Of a DNA stretch of 64,000 bases, positions 1 through 7,843 are shown piece by piece. The notes below the pieces were generated by a model. The model did not search any database. It was given only the letters and a program-made list of their open reading frames with translations, and was not told the DNA's origin. The position numbers and the translations under genes are program-made. Every line of letters starts with the position of its first letter. Within the stretch, counting starts at the first letter, position 1. This DNA is from Flavobacteriales bacterium (GTDB taxonomy: Bacteria; Bacteroidota; Bacteroidia; Flavobacteriales_F; PHOS-HE28): NCBI GenBank assembly GCA_016715995.1, contig JADJXF010000012.1:209669-273668 (forward strand). Reading direction: 5' to 3'.

Positions 1-2
1 GC

Positions 3-122
3 GGCAACACGGCCCTGATGGTCGGTGTCACCTACAACAATGGCTTCACCAACATCCTCGACACGGATGGGGACAAGGCCAAGGCCCACTACCTTGAACT
101 GAGCGTGGGCGTCTTCTTCTGA
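3..122 (+). CDS. Outer-membrane beta-barrel protein, C-terminal end (partial)
   Basis: Only the last 39 codons lie in the window. The frame reads through alternating polar and hydrophobic residues (ALMVGVTYNNGF, then HYLELSVGVFF) and stops at the TGA at 120-122. The terminal Phe after an amphipathic strand is the usual BAM recognition signature of an outer-membrane barrel. The last strands of such a protein are visible, but its family cannot be told from this piece. Confidence 0.6.
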   Translation, partial: GNTALMVGVTYNNGFTNILDTDGDKAKAHYLELSVGVFF

Positions 123-180
123 GAACGGAATTATCCATTGGCGAGGCCCTGTCATACCGGCGGGGCTTTTCCTTTGCCGC

Positions 181-978
181 ATGCAGACCGAGCGCGTCAT
201 CGAGCACATCACGGCCTGGCTCCGGGCCTATGCCGAACGGAGCGGCCAGCAGGGCTTCGTGGTTGGCGTCAGCGGCGGCATCGATAGCGCGGTGACGAGT
301 GCCTTGTGCGCGCGCACTGGCCTGCCCACGCTGTGCGTGGAGATGCCAATCCATCAGGCCATGAACCAGGTCAAGCGTGCGCAAGACCACATCGCCTGGC
401 TGCAAGAGCGGGATCCGAACGTGCGCATGGAAGCGGTGCAGCTGACGCCGGTATTCGATCAGCTGGTTACAGCATTACCCGCATTCGAAGACCGGTCGGT
501 GATGGAACTTGTACTGGCGAACACCCGCGCGCGACTGCGGATGACCGCGCTCTACTATTTCGCCGGCCTGCTGCGCTTCCTCGTGGCGGGCACCGGCAAC
601 AAGGTGGAGGACTTCGGCATCGGCTTCTTCACCAAGTACGGCGATGGAGGCGTGGACCTCTCTCCCATCGCTGACCTGACCAAGACCGAGGTGTACGCCG
701 TGGCGCGCGAGCTGGGCATCATCGACTCGATTCTTCAGGCAAAGCCCACCGATGGTCTCTGGGGCGATGATCGCAGCGACGAGGATCAGATCGGCGCGAG
801 TTACCCGGAGCTGGAATGGGCGATGGCCTTGCGCGAAAACGGAACCGACCCGGAGACCCTGGGCCTCACTCCACGCCAACTCGAAGTGCTAGCGATCTAT
901 GATCGGCGCAATGCGGCCAATGCGCACAAGATGACGCTGCCGCCGGTTTGCGTGATTCCCGTGGAATTGAAAGGTTGA
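181..978 (+). CDS. nadE: NAD(+) synthase, ammonia-dependent type
   Basis: Catalyses the last step of NAD biosynthesis, the ATP-dependent amidation of deamido-NAD. The 265-residue protein carries the N-type ATP pyrophosphatase P-loop SGGIDS at residues 31-36, and a GTGNK segment followed by FGIGFFTKYGDGGVDLSPI, the deamido-NAD/ATP binding region of NadE. There is no N-terminal nitrilase (glutaminase) domain, so free ammonia or a separate amidotransferase would be the nitrogen source. The ATG at 181 lies 58 bp after the preceding stop and leaves a normal length. The gene converges on the outer-membrane protein gene ending at 983. Confidence 0.93.
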   Translation: MQTERVIEHITAWLRAYAERSGQQGFVVGVSGGIDSAVTSALCARTGLPTLCVEMPIHQAMNQVKRAQDHIAWLQERDPNVRMEAVQLTPVFDQLVTALPAFEDRSVMELVLANTRARLRMTALYYFAGLLRFLVAGTGNKVEDFGIGFFTKYGDGGVDLSPIADLTKTEVYAVARELGIIDSILQAKPTDGLWGDDRSDEDQIGASYPELEWAMALRENGTDPETLGLTPRQLEVLAIYDRRNAANAHKMTLPPVCVIPVELKG

Positions 979-982
979 TTGC

Positions 983-1975
983 TCACTTCAAGACCTCGTC
1001 CAACAAGCGCTGCATCACGCTGCGGCCAAAGAGCACATTCACGCCCGCGCTGATCACCAAGGCGGGCTCAGCCGGGTAACGGTTCGGGCGGAGGTCGGTC
1101 CCGGAGAACCGCGCGCTCTGCAGCACGGCATAGCCCACATCGGCGCGCATCTGAAATGTCCTGTTGATTCGATGCCTCACATTCACGAAGGCCCTCAGGG
1201 AAGCATGGTTCATGTTCACGCGCTCGCCTTGCCACTCCATTCCGCTGCGGAACCCATCAGCGTTCACACCGAGGAGGAAGCGCGTCCCCTCCTTCGGTCG
1301 CAGGCCCACCGCCACTTGAGCCGGGATAGTGTAGTGGAAGGTCCAGTCACCGCCCAATGGAGCCATTCCACCGAGGAACGGGACCGGCAGCGCAAGGCCA
1401 TCGGTGTAGCTGAAGGCAAGCCCATAGAAGAACTGCTTGCGCAGGCCATTCACGCGCAGCTTTCCGATGACGCCATTGAAGCGTGGCACCAGCGCATCGA
1501 TGGTGCGGTCCTCTTCGCTCGCGTTCACGTTGGCGCTCCAGAAAAGCACGCGATGCTTGCGCGTAAGCTTGATGCCCATGAGCCCCGCGCTCGCCGTGTA
1601 CAGCTGCCGCGTGCCGATGCTGTCGAAGCCGAGCTGCACCTGCCGTGCACCGACGCGCACGCTGCCCAGCAGCTGCGAGGCCTCCAAGCGGATGCTGTTC
1701 TTCAGCAGCCCCTTCAATCCACGCGCGGCTGTGTCGAGTTGTAAGCCGGCCTTGAAATGCGAGCGCAGCGGGAAGGTGGCCACGGCCGTTCCTTCCAGCA
1801 TGGACAATTGGCCCGTGGTATCGCGGAAGGCGGACTCAGGCTGGAAGCGCCCATCAACGCGCAGGCGCGGTCGGAAGGCTTGCTCGAACTGCTCGATATC
1901 GAAGGTCTGAGCGCTCAACTGCGGCAACCAGCCGTAACACGACCACAGAAGCAGTGCGATGCGCAGGCCGGACAT
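983..1975 (-). CDS. Predicted outer-membrane beta-barrel protein (DUF6268-like)
   Basis: A 330-residue protein with an N-terminal signal peptide (hydrophobic residues 5-20, ending around SAQ), followed by many short amphipathic strands with aromatic ends, as in outer-membrane barrels. Phrases such as LSMLEGTAVATFPL and RIALLLWS suggest the DUF6268 family, but this rests on memory of the pattern and not on a search. It begins 3 bp after the stop of the upstream HTH gene, so the two are probably co-transcribed. The substrate or role is unknown. Confidence 0.6.
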   Translation of the reverse strand: MSGLRIALLLWSCYGWLPQLSAQTFDIEQFEQAFRPRLRVDGRFQPESAFRDTTGQLSMLEGTAVATFPLRSHFKAGLQLDTAARGLKGLLKNSIRLEASQLLGSVRVGARQVQLGFDSIGTRQLYTASAGLMGIKLTRKHRVLFWSANVNASEEDRTIDALVPRFNGVIGKLRVNGLRKQFFYGLAFSYTDGLALPVPFLGGMAPLGGDWTFHYTIPAQVAVGLRPKEGTRFLLGVNADGFRSGMEWQGERVNMNHASLRAFVNVRHRINRTFQMRADVGYAVLQSARFSGTDLRPNRYPAEPALVISAGVNVLFGRSVMQRLLDEVLK

Positions 1976-1978
1976 GGT

Positions 1979-2968
1979 TCACCGGCGACGGCGGTCCACC
2001 TCTTCGCGCAGCGCGCGGAAGAACCGGGCGCGTTCCCTCTCCCCTGTGCCGCTGATCAAATTGCTCCTGCGCATGATGGTATCCATGCTCATCCTGGCGT
2101 ACTCGCAGAATACCGGATCCATGGTGGCCACGTAGTTGATGGCGCTGTGATTCAGGAATACCATGCGCGCGCCACCTGCCTCGGCGTAGATCATGTTATC
2201 GCCTTGCATCACCTCATTCACGTAGAGAGCGAACCGGCCGCTGCCTGTCGTCGCAGGCTCGCCGACCAGGAACTTCACGCCAGCCTCGGCTTCGGCCTGC
2301 AAATGATCGATGAGTCGCAGCAGCGCGTCGTAGATGGCCTGCGCATCGCTCTCCGTTTGGAAGATGCCTGCATCACGGTAGAAGCCTAACTGGCGCAGGA
2401 ACGCGTTCAGGCTGTCAGCGTTCCAGATCTCCGTGGTCGGCAGCCGCATGTAGGTGCGGTGGGTCTTCTGCGTCAGGGCGAGCAGGTCGGGCTCCGCATC
2501 AGCCAGGGCGAACCTTCGTTGCTGGAAATCCGGCATGTCCAGGATCGTGCGCCGCCAGAAGAAAAGCTTGAACTGCGCGAGCTCGGGGAACTGGAAGTAG
2601 TGGAAGGTGGGGATGTCCTCCGCGCGGAACACAAAGACAGGGTTTGGTGCTGCGGCAAGCTGCTCCAACTGCGCATTCATGCCGGCTAGCCAGGTGCCAA
2701 AGGCATGATCCGGAGCGCCTACGAAACGGCCGTTGAAGATGTACTGGCCGCTGCTCTGCGCCACCAGCGCATCCAAGGAGAGCTTGTACGTGGAGCATAC
2801 CAAGGCCAGCTCGCCCAGGTCCATGGGCTTCTCACCACGAATGCGGCGATACGCGCTGTCCGCACTGATGCCGAGCAAGGAAGCGATCTCCTCCGGCATC
2901 GACACATGCTTCGGCAGGCGGTCCTTGACCTGCCGGAAGAGGTTCTGCTGAATCTCGGTGGGCGTCAT
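1979..2968 (-). CDS. Helix-turn-helix (XRE-like) transcriptional regulator
   Basis: The first 65 residues form an XRE-like HTH: LASLLGISADSAYRRIRGEKP-type spacing is visible, with EEIASLLGISADSAYRRIRG as the recognition region. About 260 residues follow that resemble the long effector or oligomerisation region of Bacteroidota HTH proteins. I prefer the Met at 2968 (MTPTEIQQN) over one six codons upstream, because the HTH begins at once and the extra residues WIFPR are not conserved-looking. It lies directly upstream of the outer-membrane gene at 983 and may control it. The ligand is unknown. Confidence 0.7.
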   Translation of the reverse strand: MTPTEIQQNLFRQVKDRLPKHVSMPEEIASLLGISADSAYRRIRGEKPMDLGELALVCSTYKLSLDALVAQSSGQYIFNGRFVGAPDHAFGTWLAGMNAQLEQLAAAPNPVFVFRAEDIPTFHYFQFPELAQFKLFFWRRTILDMPDFQQRRFALADAEPDLLALTQKTHRTYMRLPTTEIWNADSLNAFLRQLGFYRDAGIFQTESDAQAIYDALLRLIDHLQAEAEAGVKFLVGEPATTGSGRFALYVNEVMQGDNMIYAEAGGARMVFLNHSAINYVATMDPVFCEYARMSMDTIMRRSNLISGTGERERARFFRALREEVDRRRR

Positions 2969-3186
2969 GCGAGGAAAGATCCACAAAAATCAATAGCGGA
3001 GGCTGTGCATAAGCGCATTCCATACCGATCGCAACGATCCCGGACCGCAATGAACGAATCGTTCCAAGCGCCGTTGGCTGGGTCACCTGCGTGAATGGAT
3101 CCGTGCTGATCGGGCGCCGAGTAAGCCTAGGGAAGCGTAGGGAGCCGCTCATCCATCCCGGTTCATTTGGACCCCATACCACGGCA
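2969..3186. promoter_or_regulatory. Divergent intergenic region with a short inverted repeat and a -7-like box
   Basis: This region separates the minus-strand HTH gene from the plus-strand lipoprotein gene. TTCATTTG at 3162-3169, 17 bp before the ATG at 3187, is close to the Bacteroidota -7 box TAnnTTTG. A 6-bp inverted repeat, GAACGA-A-TCGTTC, lies at 3052-3064 and could be an operator for the adjacent HTH protein. The assignment is by position only. Confidence 0.3.
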
Positions 3187-3957
3187 ATGACCACCAGAGA
3201 ACCAAGCCCGCAAAAGCTACTTGTCGCCGCATTGCTTGCATCCGTGTTGCTCTCAGGATGTAACTACTACCAGTACATGCCCAATATGCAGCACGTTCCG
3301 CTACTGCGTTCCAAGGGAGAGGCCCGGTTGGCCGTTGCTGGAAGTGTGGCCGGCATGGAATGGCTTGGCGGAAGCGAAGCATCGGGCGTGGAGATCCAAT
3401 CGGCGTACGCGTTGACCAACCATCTGGGTTTGATGTTCAATTCTGCCCAGATCAAGGACTCCAGTGGAGAGGATGGAACGGGTGGCGTTGGTCGCGTTGC
3501 CGAACTAGGCGTTGGATATTTCCACCCGTTGGGTAAGCACTGGGTGGTCGAAGGGTACGTCGGTATCGGTCGTGGCGAGGTGCACTATCCCTATCGAACC
3601 CTACCATTCTGGCGGGGCTTCGCGCAACCATCCATCGGCTACGCCTCGCGCAATTTCGACATCGGCGTGGCTTGTCGTTTCGCCTACCTGAGCTCTGGAA
3701 AAACCCAAATGGGGGAATACCCATTCATGAACCTGATACCGGACGCCTTCGGGCCGATTGATACGAGCCCGGGTGCGGGACGCGTGATGTTCGAACCGGG
3801 AATCATCATGCGCGTGGGAACAAAATCCTTGAAACTGCAGGTCCAATACTGCATGAGCGAAAACCTGGGAAGGCCCATGTTGATGCTTAAGGAGAACCTC
3901 AGTGTGGGCCTCCAACTGAACATCAACAGCTCCTTCCAGAAACGAGCCTTGGACTGA
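3187..3957 (+). CDS. Outer-membrane-type lipoprotein of unknown function
   Basis: A 256-residue protein. The Met at 3187 gives a classic lipoprotein signal, with charged MTTREPSPQK, a hydrophobic core, and lipobox LLSGC with Cys at about residue 25. An earlier in-frame ATG at 3091 would put 32 unrelated residues before the signal, so it is rejected. The mature part is a series of amphipathic strands (ELGVGYFHPLGKHWVVEGYV) like a small beta-barrel. It is followed after 47 bp by another lipoprotein and then a radical SAM gene, all on the plus strand. I do not recognise the family. Confidence 0.6.
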   Translation: MTTREPSPQKLLVAALLASVLLSGCNYYQYMPNMQHVPLLRSKGEARLAVAGSVAGMEWLGGSEASGVEIQSAYALTNHLGLMFNSAQIKDSSGEDGTGGVGRVAELGVGYFHPLGKHWVVEGYVGIGRGEVHYPYRTLPFWRGFAQPSIGYASRNFDIGVACRFAYLSSGKTQMGEYPFMNLIPDAFGPIDTSPGAGRVMFEPGIIMRVGTKSLKLQVQYCMSENLGRPMLMLKENLSVGLQLNINSSFQKRALD

Positions 3958-4004
3958 GCCTCGTGCCATGCTTATCTCTGTACAACCCACCAAAACCACC
4001 AGCC

Positions 4005-5627
4005 ATGAGGTTCGGCCCACCGAATAGCAGGATGGCGACCTTCCTGCTCATCGTTTTCCTCTTCGGCCAATCGGGCTGCATCAGGTACCACCGCCACCCG
4101 CTCAAGAGCAGCTCGTTGCCGCGAATGGTTGATTATGAGCGCAGCGTCTACTTCGTTATCCACGGGGAATCGTCCAATGAGGTATGGCATATCCGCGAAC
4201 CCGCTGTCACGCGGGATTCCATCAGCGGGATCTTCGAGCTGTACCCGCAAGACATGGCGACGAAGCTCCTCACGGCAGACGGGAACAGAGAGTACAAGCA
4301 GCAACGCAACCGGCTGCTGCTCCATGCCGCACCCTTGATCCAATTCAATCTCAAGGACGGCACGGCAAGTGCGCTATCACTTTCCACCGTACGCGAGATC
4401 GAAGTCATCGACCTGGACGCGGGTGCCACCGTCGGGCTGACGGTCCTTGCCGTCGCAGGCGTGTTCGCGGCCATCATCCTCATCATCCTGGCAACCAAAT
4501 CGTCCTGCCCGTTCATCTACACGCAAGGCGCCGACGGCTTCCACTTCGAAGGAGAGGTGTTCTCGGGATCCATCTATCCGCAACTGCAGCGGCATGACCG
4601 ATTGCCCTTGCATCACCTGGAGTCGGTCGATGGCGAGTACCGGGTCCGTGTGGCCAACAAGGCCCATGAGATCCAGCACACCGACCTGCTGGAACTGGTG
4701 GCCGTGGATCATCCTCCCGGCATGCAGGTCCTGTTCGACCGGGAAGGCCAAGCGCTCACCTTCGGCGCCCCCCTGCCAATCCGCTCTGCCAGGGACCGGA
4801 GCGGCGTTGACGTGCGCGCGCTGCTTTCCGAGGCTGACGACAATGCCTGGCTCGGCGACCCGCAGAACGACCGGCCCAACGCCGACGATGGCATTGAGAT
4901 CACATTCGCCAAGCCCATCGGCCAGAAGACGGCCAACCTCATGGTGCGTGCGAAGAACACGTTCTGGGTGGATCACCTGTACGGCTTGTTCCTGGATGAA
5001 TTCGGCACCTACTCCGACGAAATGCAAGCCCTGAACAGCGGTAAATCAGCCGACGAACTGCGCGCATGGAGCCGGGATCAGAACCTCCCGCTTGCGGTGC
5101 TCATCGAGGATCGGCCCGGCCACTGGACGCGCGTTGGTCAATTCGAGTTGGCCGGTCCGATGGCATGGCGCGAGGACGCACTGCAAATCGACATCAGCGG
5201 AATCCAAGGTGAGGTCGTGCGCCTGAAGCTCGAAACAGGATTCATGTTCTGGGAGATCGACCATGTCGCGCTCGACCGTGGTCCTGTGGCCGACCTCACC
5301 ATCCAGCAGATCAAACCCAGCTCCGCGATTGATCAAGAAGGCAACGATGTGCTGACTCCGCTTCTGAAGGAGGACGGTGCTTGCCTGGTTCAACCCGCGT
5401 TGGATGACCTCACGGAGATACTATTCACCGCACCACCACTGGCCTCAGGCAGTGAACGAAGCCTGTTCCTGCATGCCGCAGGGCACTACGAGATTCTCCG
5501 CGAGCCTGCAACGCATACGCCAAGCCTGCTCTATCTGCGGAGCTTCAACGATGCGGGCGCATTTCCCAAATACTCGCGTGATCGCTGGAATGACACGCGC
5601 GCATTGGAGTTCCGCCAACCCCTTTAA
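4005..5627 (+). CDS. Lipoprotein with one central transmembrane segment, function unknown
   Basis: A 540-residue protein. The chosen ATG gives n-region MRFGPPNSR, a hydrophobic stretch and lipobox FGQSGC. A start nine codons later is possible. Around residues 145-165 is a strong membrane helix (VGLTVLAVAGVFAAIILIIL), followed by SSCPFIYT and a long soluble region rich in beta strands, with repeated phrases typical of large secreted Bacteroidota proteins. A lipid anchor plus an internal helix is an odd topology for one protein. Its stop lies 11 bp before the radical SAM gene, so co-expression is likely. No family is recognised. Confidence 0.55.
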   Translation: MRFGPPNSRMATFLLIVFLFGQSGCIRYHRHPLKSSSLPRMVDYERSVYFVIHGESSNEVWHIREPAVTRDSISGIFELYPQDMATKLLTADGNREYKQQRNRLLLHAAPLIQFNLKDGTASALSLSTVREIEVIDLDAGATVGLTVLAVAGVFAAIILIILATKSSCPFIYTQGADGFHFEGEVFSGSIYPQLQRHDRLPLHHLESVDGEYRVRVANKAHEIQHTDLLELVAVDHPPGMQVLFDREGQALTFGAPLPIRSARDRSGVDVRALLSEADDNAWLGDPQNDRPNADDGIEITFAKPIGQKTANLMVRAKNTFWVDHLYGLFLDEFGTYSDEMQALNSGKSADELRAWSRDQNLPLAVLIEDRPGHWTRVGQFELAGPMAWREDALQIDISGIQGEVVRLKLETGFMFWEIDHVALDRGPVADLTIQQIKPSSAIDQEGNDVLTPLLKEDGACLVQPALDDLTEILFTAPPLASGSERSLFLHAAGHYEILREPATHTPSLLYLRSFNDAGAFPKYSRDRWNDTRALEFRQPL

Positions 5628-5638
5628 CCGCGTCCCCC

Positions 5639-6787
5639 ATGGCTGAAGTGATCACCGGTTGGCGCTATACCCTCGATCAGTTGAGGGTTTGGGGACACGC
5701 CCGGCGCCTAGCACATCGGCTTTACCCGACAACAGCCGAAGCGCGCTTAGCCCTGCGCGAATTGCTGAAGGTGGTGCTGGAGAACCGTCGCATCCGTCAT
5801 TTCACGCGGAGCGTGCGTGTAGGTCCGCGGACCTTCCAGCTCCTCAGCTATCCCGGGCGGCCATCCGCTGCCTGGGATGAGCTCATCAAGAATGAACTGC
5901 ACCGCGTGAGGCCCATCCCCGGGAAGCAGGAGGGCCTCATGGTCCTGCTGATGGCCATGACCCGCAAGTGTCCGCTGAGCTGCGCGCACTGCTTCGAGGG
6001 CGAAGTGCTGAATCAGCGTGATGAGATCACAGCTGACGACGTCATTCGCATGATCCGCAACTTCCAGGAGCGCGGTGTGGCGCAGGTGGAACTTAGTGGA
6101 GGCGAACCCATGAACAGGTTCGAGGAGCTCCTGCGCATCCTTGAAGGAAGCGACCAGCGCGCCACGGATTTCTGGGTGCTCACCTCCGGGTGGAACCTGA
6201 CTCCTGAGCGTGCAACCCGATTGAAGGCTGCAGGCCTCACAGGGGTCGCTGTAAGCGTTGACCACTGGGACCCTGTTGCCCATGACGCCTTCCGGGGCCG
6301 TTCACGGTCATTCGCGCATGCGCATGAAGCGGTTCGCAACGCGCGTGATGCGGGCCTGGTCGTCGCGCTCTCCCTGGTGCCTTTGCGCTCGTTCTGCAAC
6401 GAAGCCGACCTGCTGCGCTACGCTGCTACGGCCGCGGATTGGGGCGCGCACTTCATCCGGATCGTGGAGCCGCGCGCGGTGGGGAACTTCGCTGGCAAGG
6501 ATGTGGAGCTCGGTCCCAGCGAGCATGCGGCCCTGGACGAATTCGTCCGCGTGCTGCATACCGGGAAGCGCTACCGCTGCTATCCCATCGTGGATCATTA
6601 TGGCAGCTATCAGCGCGCCGTGGGCTGCTCAGGCGCTGGCCGACGCTTCCTGTATGTGGATACCGCCGGAGAGGTGCATGCGTGCCCGTTCTGCCGAAAG
6701 CCTTGCGGCAGTGCGCTGCACCAGCCTATGGAGGAGCTTCTTGCAGATATGGAGGCCGAGGGATGCATCGTCCATGCTACGGTTTGA
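5639..6787 (+). CDS. Radical SAM protein with SPASM-like C-terminus
   Basis: A 382-residue protein. After about 100 residues of N-terminal extension comes the radical SAM motif CPLSCAHC (CxxxCxxC, about residues 112-119), which binds the 4Fe-4S cluster that cleaves SAM. ELSGGEP follows, the GGE-type SAM-binding motif. Near the end GCSGAGRRFLYVD and CPFCRKPC provide further cysteines, as in SPASM/twitch auxiliary cluster domains of peptide- or protein-modifying enzymes. The substrate is unknown and no short precursor gene was noticed next to it. It ends exactly where the convergent korB gene ends, with adjacent stop codons. Confidence 0.8.
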   Translation: MAEVITGWRYTLDQLRVWGHARRLAHRLYPTTAEARLALRELLKVVLENRRIRHFTRSVRVGPRTFQLLSYPGRPSAAWDELIKNELHRVRPIPGKQEGLMVLLMAMTRKCPLSCAHCFEGEVLNQRDEITADDVIRMIRNFQERGVAQVELSGGEPMNRFEELLRILEGSDQRATDFWVLTSGWNLTPERATRLKAAGLTGVAVSVDHWDPVAHDAFRGRSRSFAHAHEAVRNARDAGLVVALSLVPLRSFCNEADLLRYAATAADWGAHFIRIVEPRAVGNFAGKDVELGPSEHAALDEFVRVLHTGKRYRCYPIVDHYGSYQRAVGCSGAGRRFLYVDTAGEVHACPFCRKPCGSALHQPMEELLADMEAEGCIVHATV

Positions 6788-7843
6788 TCACGCGATCGTC
6801 CACGTGTGCTCGCCCTTGAGCAACGCATCCAGATCACCAGGGCCCTTCACTTCCTTGGCGCGCTTCACTTGTGCTTGGAGCTTCTCTTCATGCGCGGGGC
6901 GATCATTCACGTAGAATACACCGAAGGGGCGCGGGAAACCGCCCTCAAGGCGCGCGTCATCGAAGAGGCGCACGAGGGTGGAGGCCTTGAAGTTGTCCCG
7001 CTCATCGTGGATCCAGCACTCGTTCGGTGAGAAGTCAGGGCCGATGTCGATCACGCGCGGCTTCATGTCCTTGATGCAGATGCCCTTGGTGCCACCAGCG
7101 AACGTGAGCGGCTTGCCCTGCTCCACGAAAAGCGTGTGCGTGGGCTTGCTGGCCTTCTCCGTGAAGACCTCAAAAGCGCCGTCGTTGAAGACGTTGCAGT
7201 TCTGGTAGATCTCCACGAGTGATGTGCCGCGGTGCGCATCGGCGCGGGCCAGCACTTCGCGCATGTGCTTCGGATCGCGGTCCATGCTGCGGGCGATGAA
7301 GGTGCCATCCGCGCCCTTCACCAGCGCGAGCGGGTTGAAGGGATGATCCGTGCTGCCCATCGGCGTGCTGCGCGTCACGGCGCCTTCAGGCGAGGTGGGC
7401 GAGTACTGCCCTTTCGTAAGGCCGTAGATCTCGTTGTTGAAGAGCAGCACGTTCACATCCACGTTGCGGCGCAGCAGGTGGATGATGTGGTTGCCGCCGA
7501 TGCTCAGCGCGTCGCCGTCGCCGGTGATCATCCATACGCTGAGGTCGGGGCGTACGCTGCGCAGCCCGCTCACGATGGCGGGCGCGCGGCCGTGGATGCC
7601 GTGCAGGCCATACGTATCGAGGTAGTACGGGAAGCGCGAGCTGCAGCCGATCCCGCTGATGAAGACGACCTCTTCCTTCTTCCTTCCACTCTGCTCCAGC
7701 AGCGTCTGCACCTGTTTCAGGACGCTATAGTCGCCACAGCCGGGGCACCAGCGCACCTCCTGGTCGCTCGTGAAGTCATGCCGGGCTTGACCCGCCCCTT
7801 GGGCTGGCATCTCACCCGTGCTCTTCTCGTTGATGGCGCTCAT
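6788..7843 (-). CDS. korB: 2-oxoacid:ferredoxin oxidoreductase, beta subunit
   Basis: The 351-residue thiamine-pyrophosphate subunit of a 2-oxoglutarate- or pyruvate-type ferredoxin oxidoreductase. WCPGCGDY near residue 33 and GIGCSSRFPYY are signatures of the beta subunit. GDGDALSIGGNH is the TPP/magnesium binding motif (GDGxxx...N). It overlaps the alpha-subunit gene by 4 bp (ATGA), so the pair is translationally coupled. Such complexes oxidise 2-oxoacids to acyl-CoA and CO2 with ferredoxin as acceptor, or run in reverse. The exact 2-oxoacid cannot be told from sequence alone. The kor name is the common choice for this fused-subunit architecture. Confidence 0.88.
   Translation of the reverse strand: MSAINEKSTGEMPAQGAGQARHDFTSDQEVRWCPGCGDYSVLKQVQTLLEQSGRKKEEVVFISGIGCSSRFPYYLDTYGLHGIHGRAPAIVSGLRSVRPDLSVWMITGDGDALSIGGNHIIHLLRRNVDVNVLLFNNEIYGLTKGQYSPTSPEGAVTRSTPMGSTDHPFNPLALVKGADGTFIARSMDRDPKHMREVLARADAHRGTSLVEIYQNCNVFNDGAFEVFTEKASKPTHTLFVEQGKPLTFAGGTKGICIKDMKPRVIDIGPDFSPNECWIHDERDNFKASTLVRLFDDARLEGGFPRPFGVFYVNDRPAHEEKLQAQVKRAKEVKGPGDLDALLKGEHTWTIA

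Noticed and set aside
3052..3064. Confident operator for the HTH regulator
   Set aside because: The repeat has only 6-bp arms and nothing links it to the protein; kept only as part of the intergenic note.
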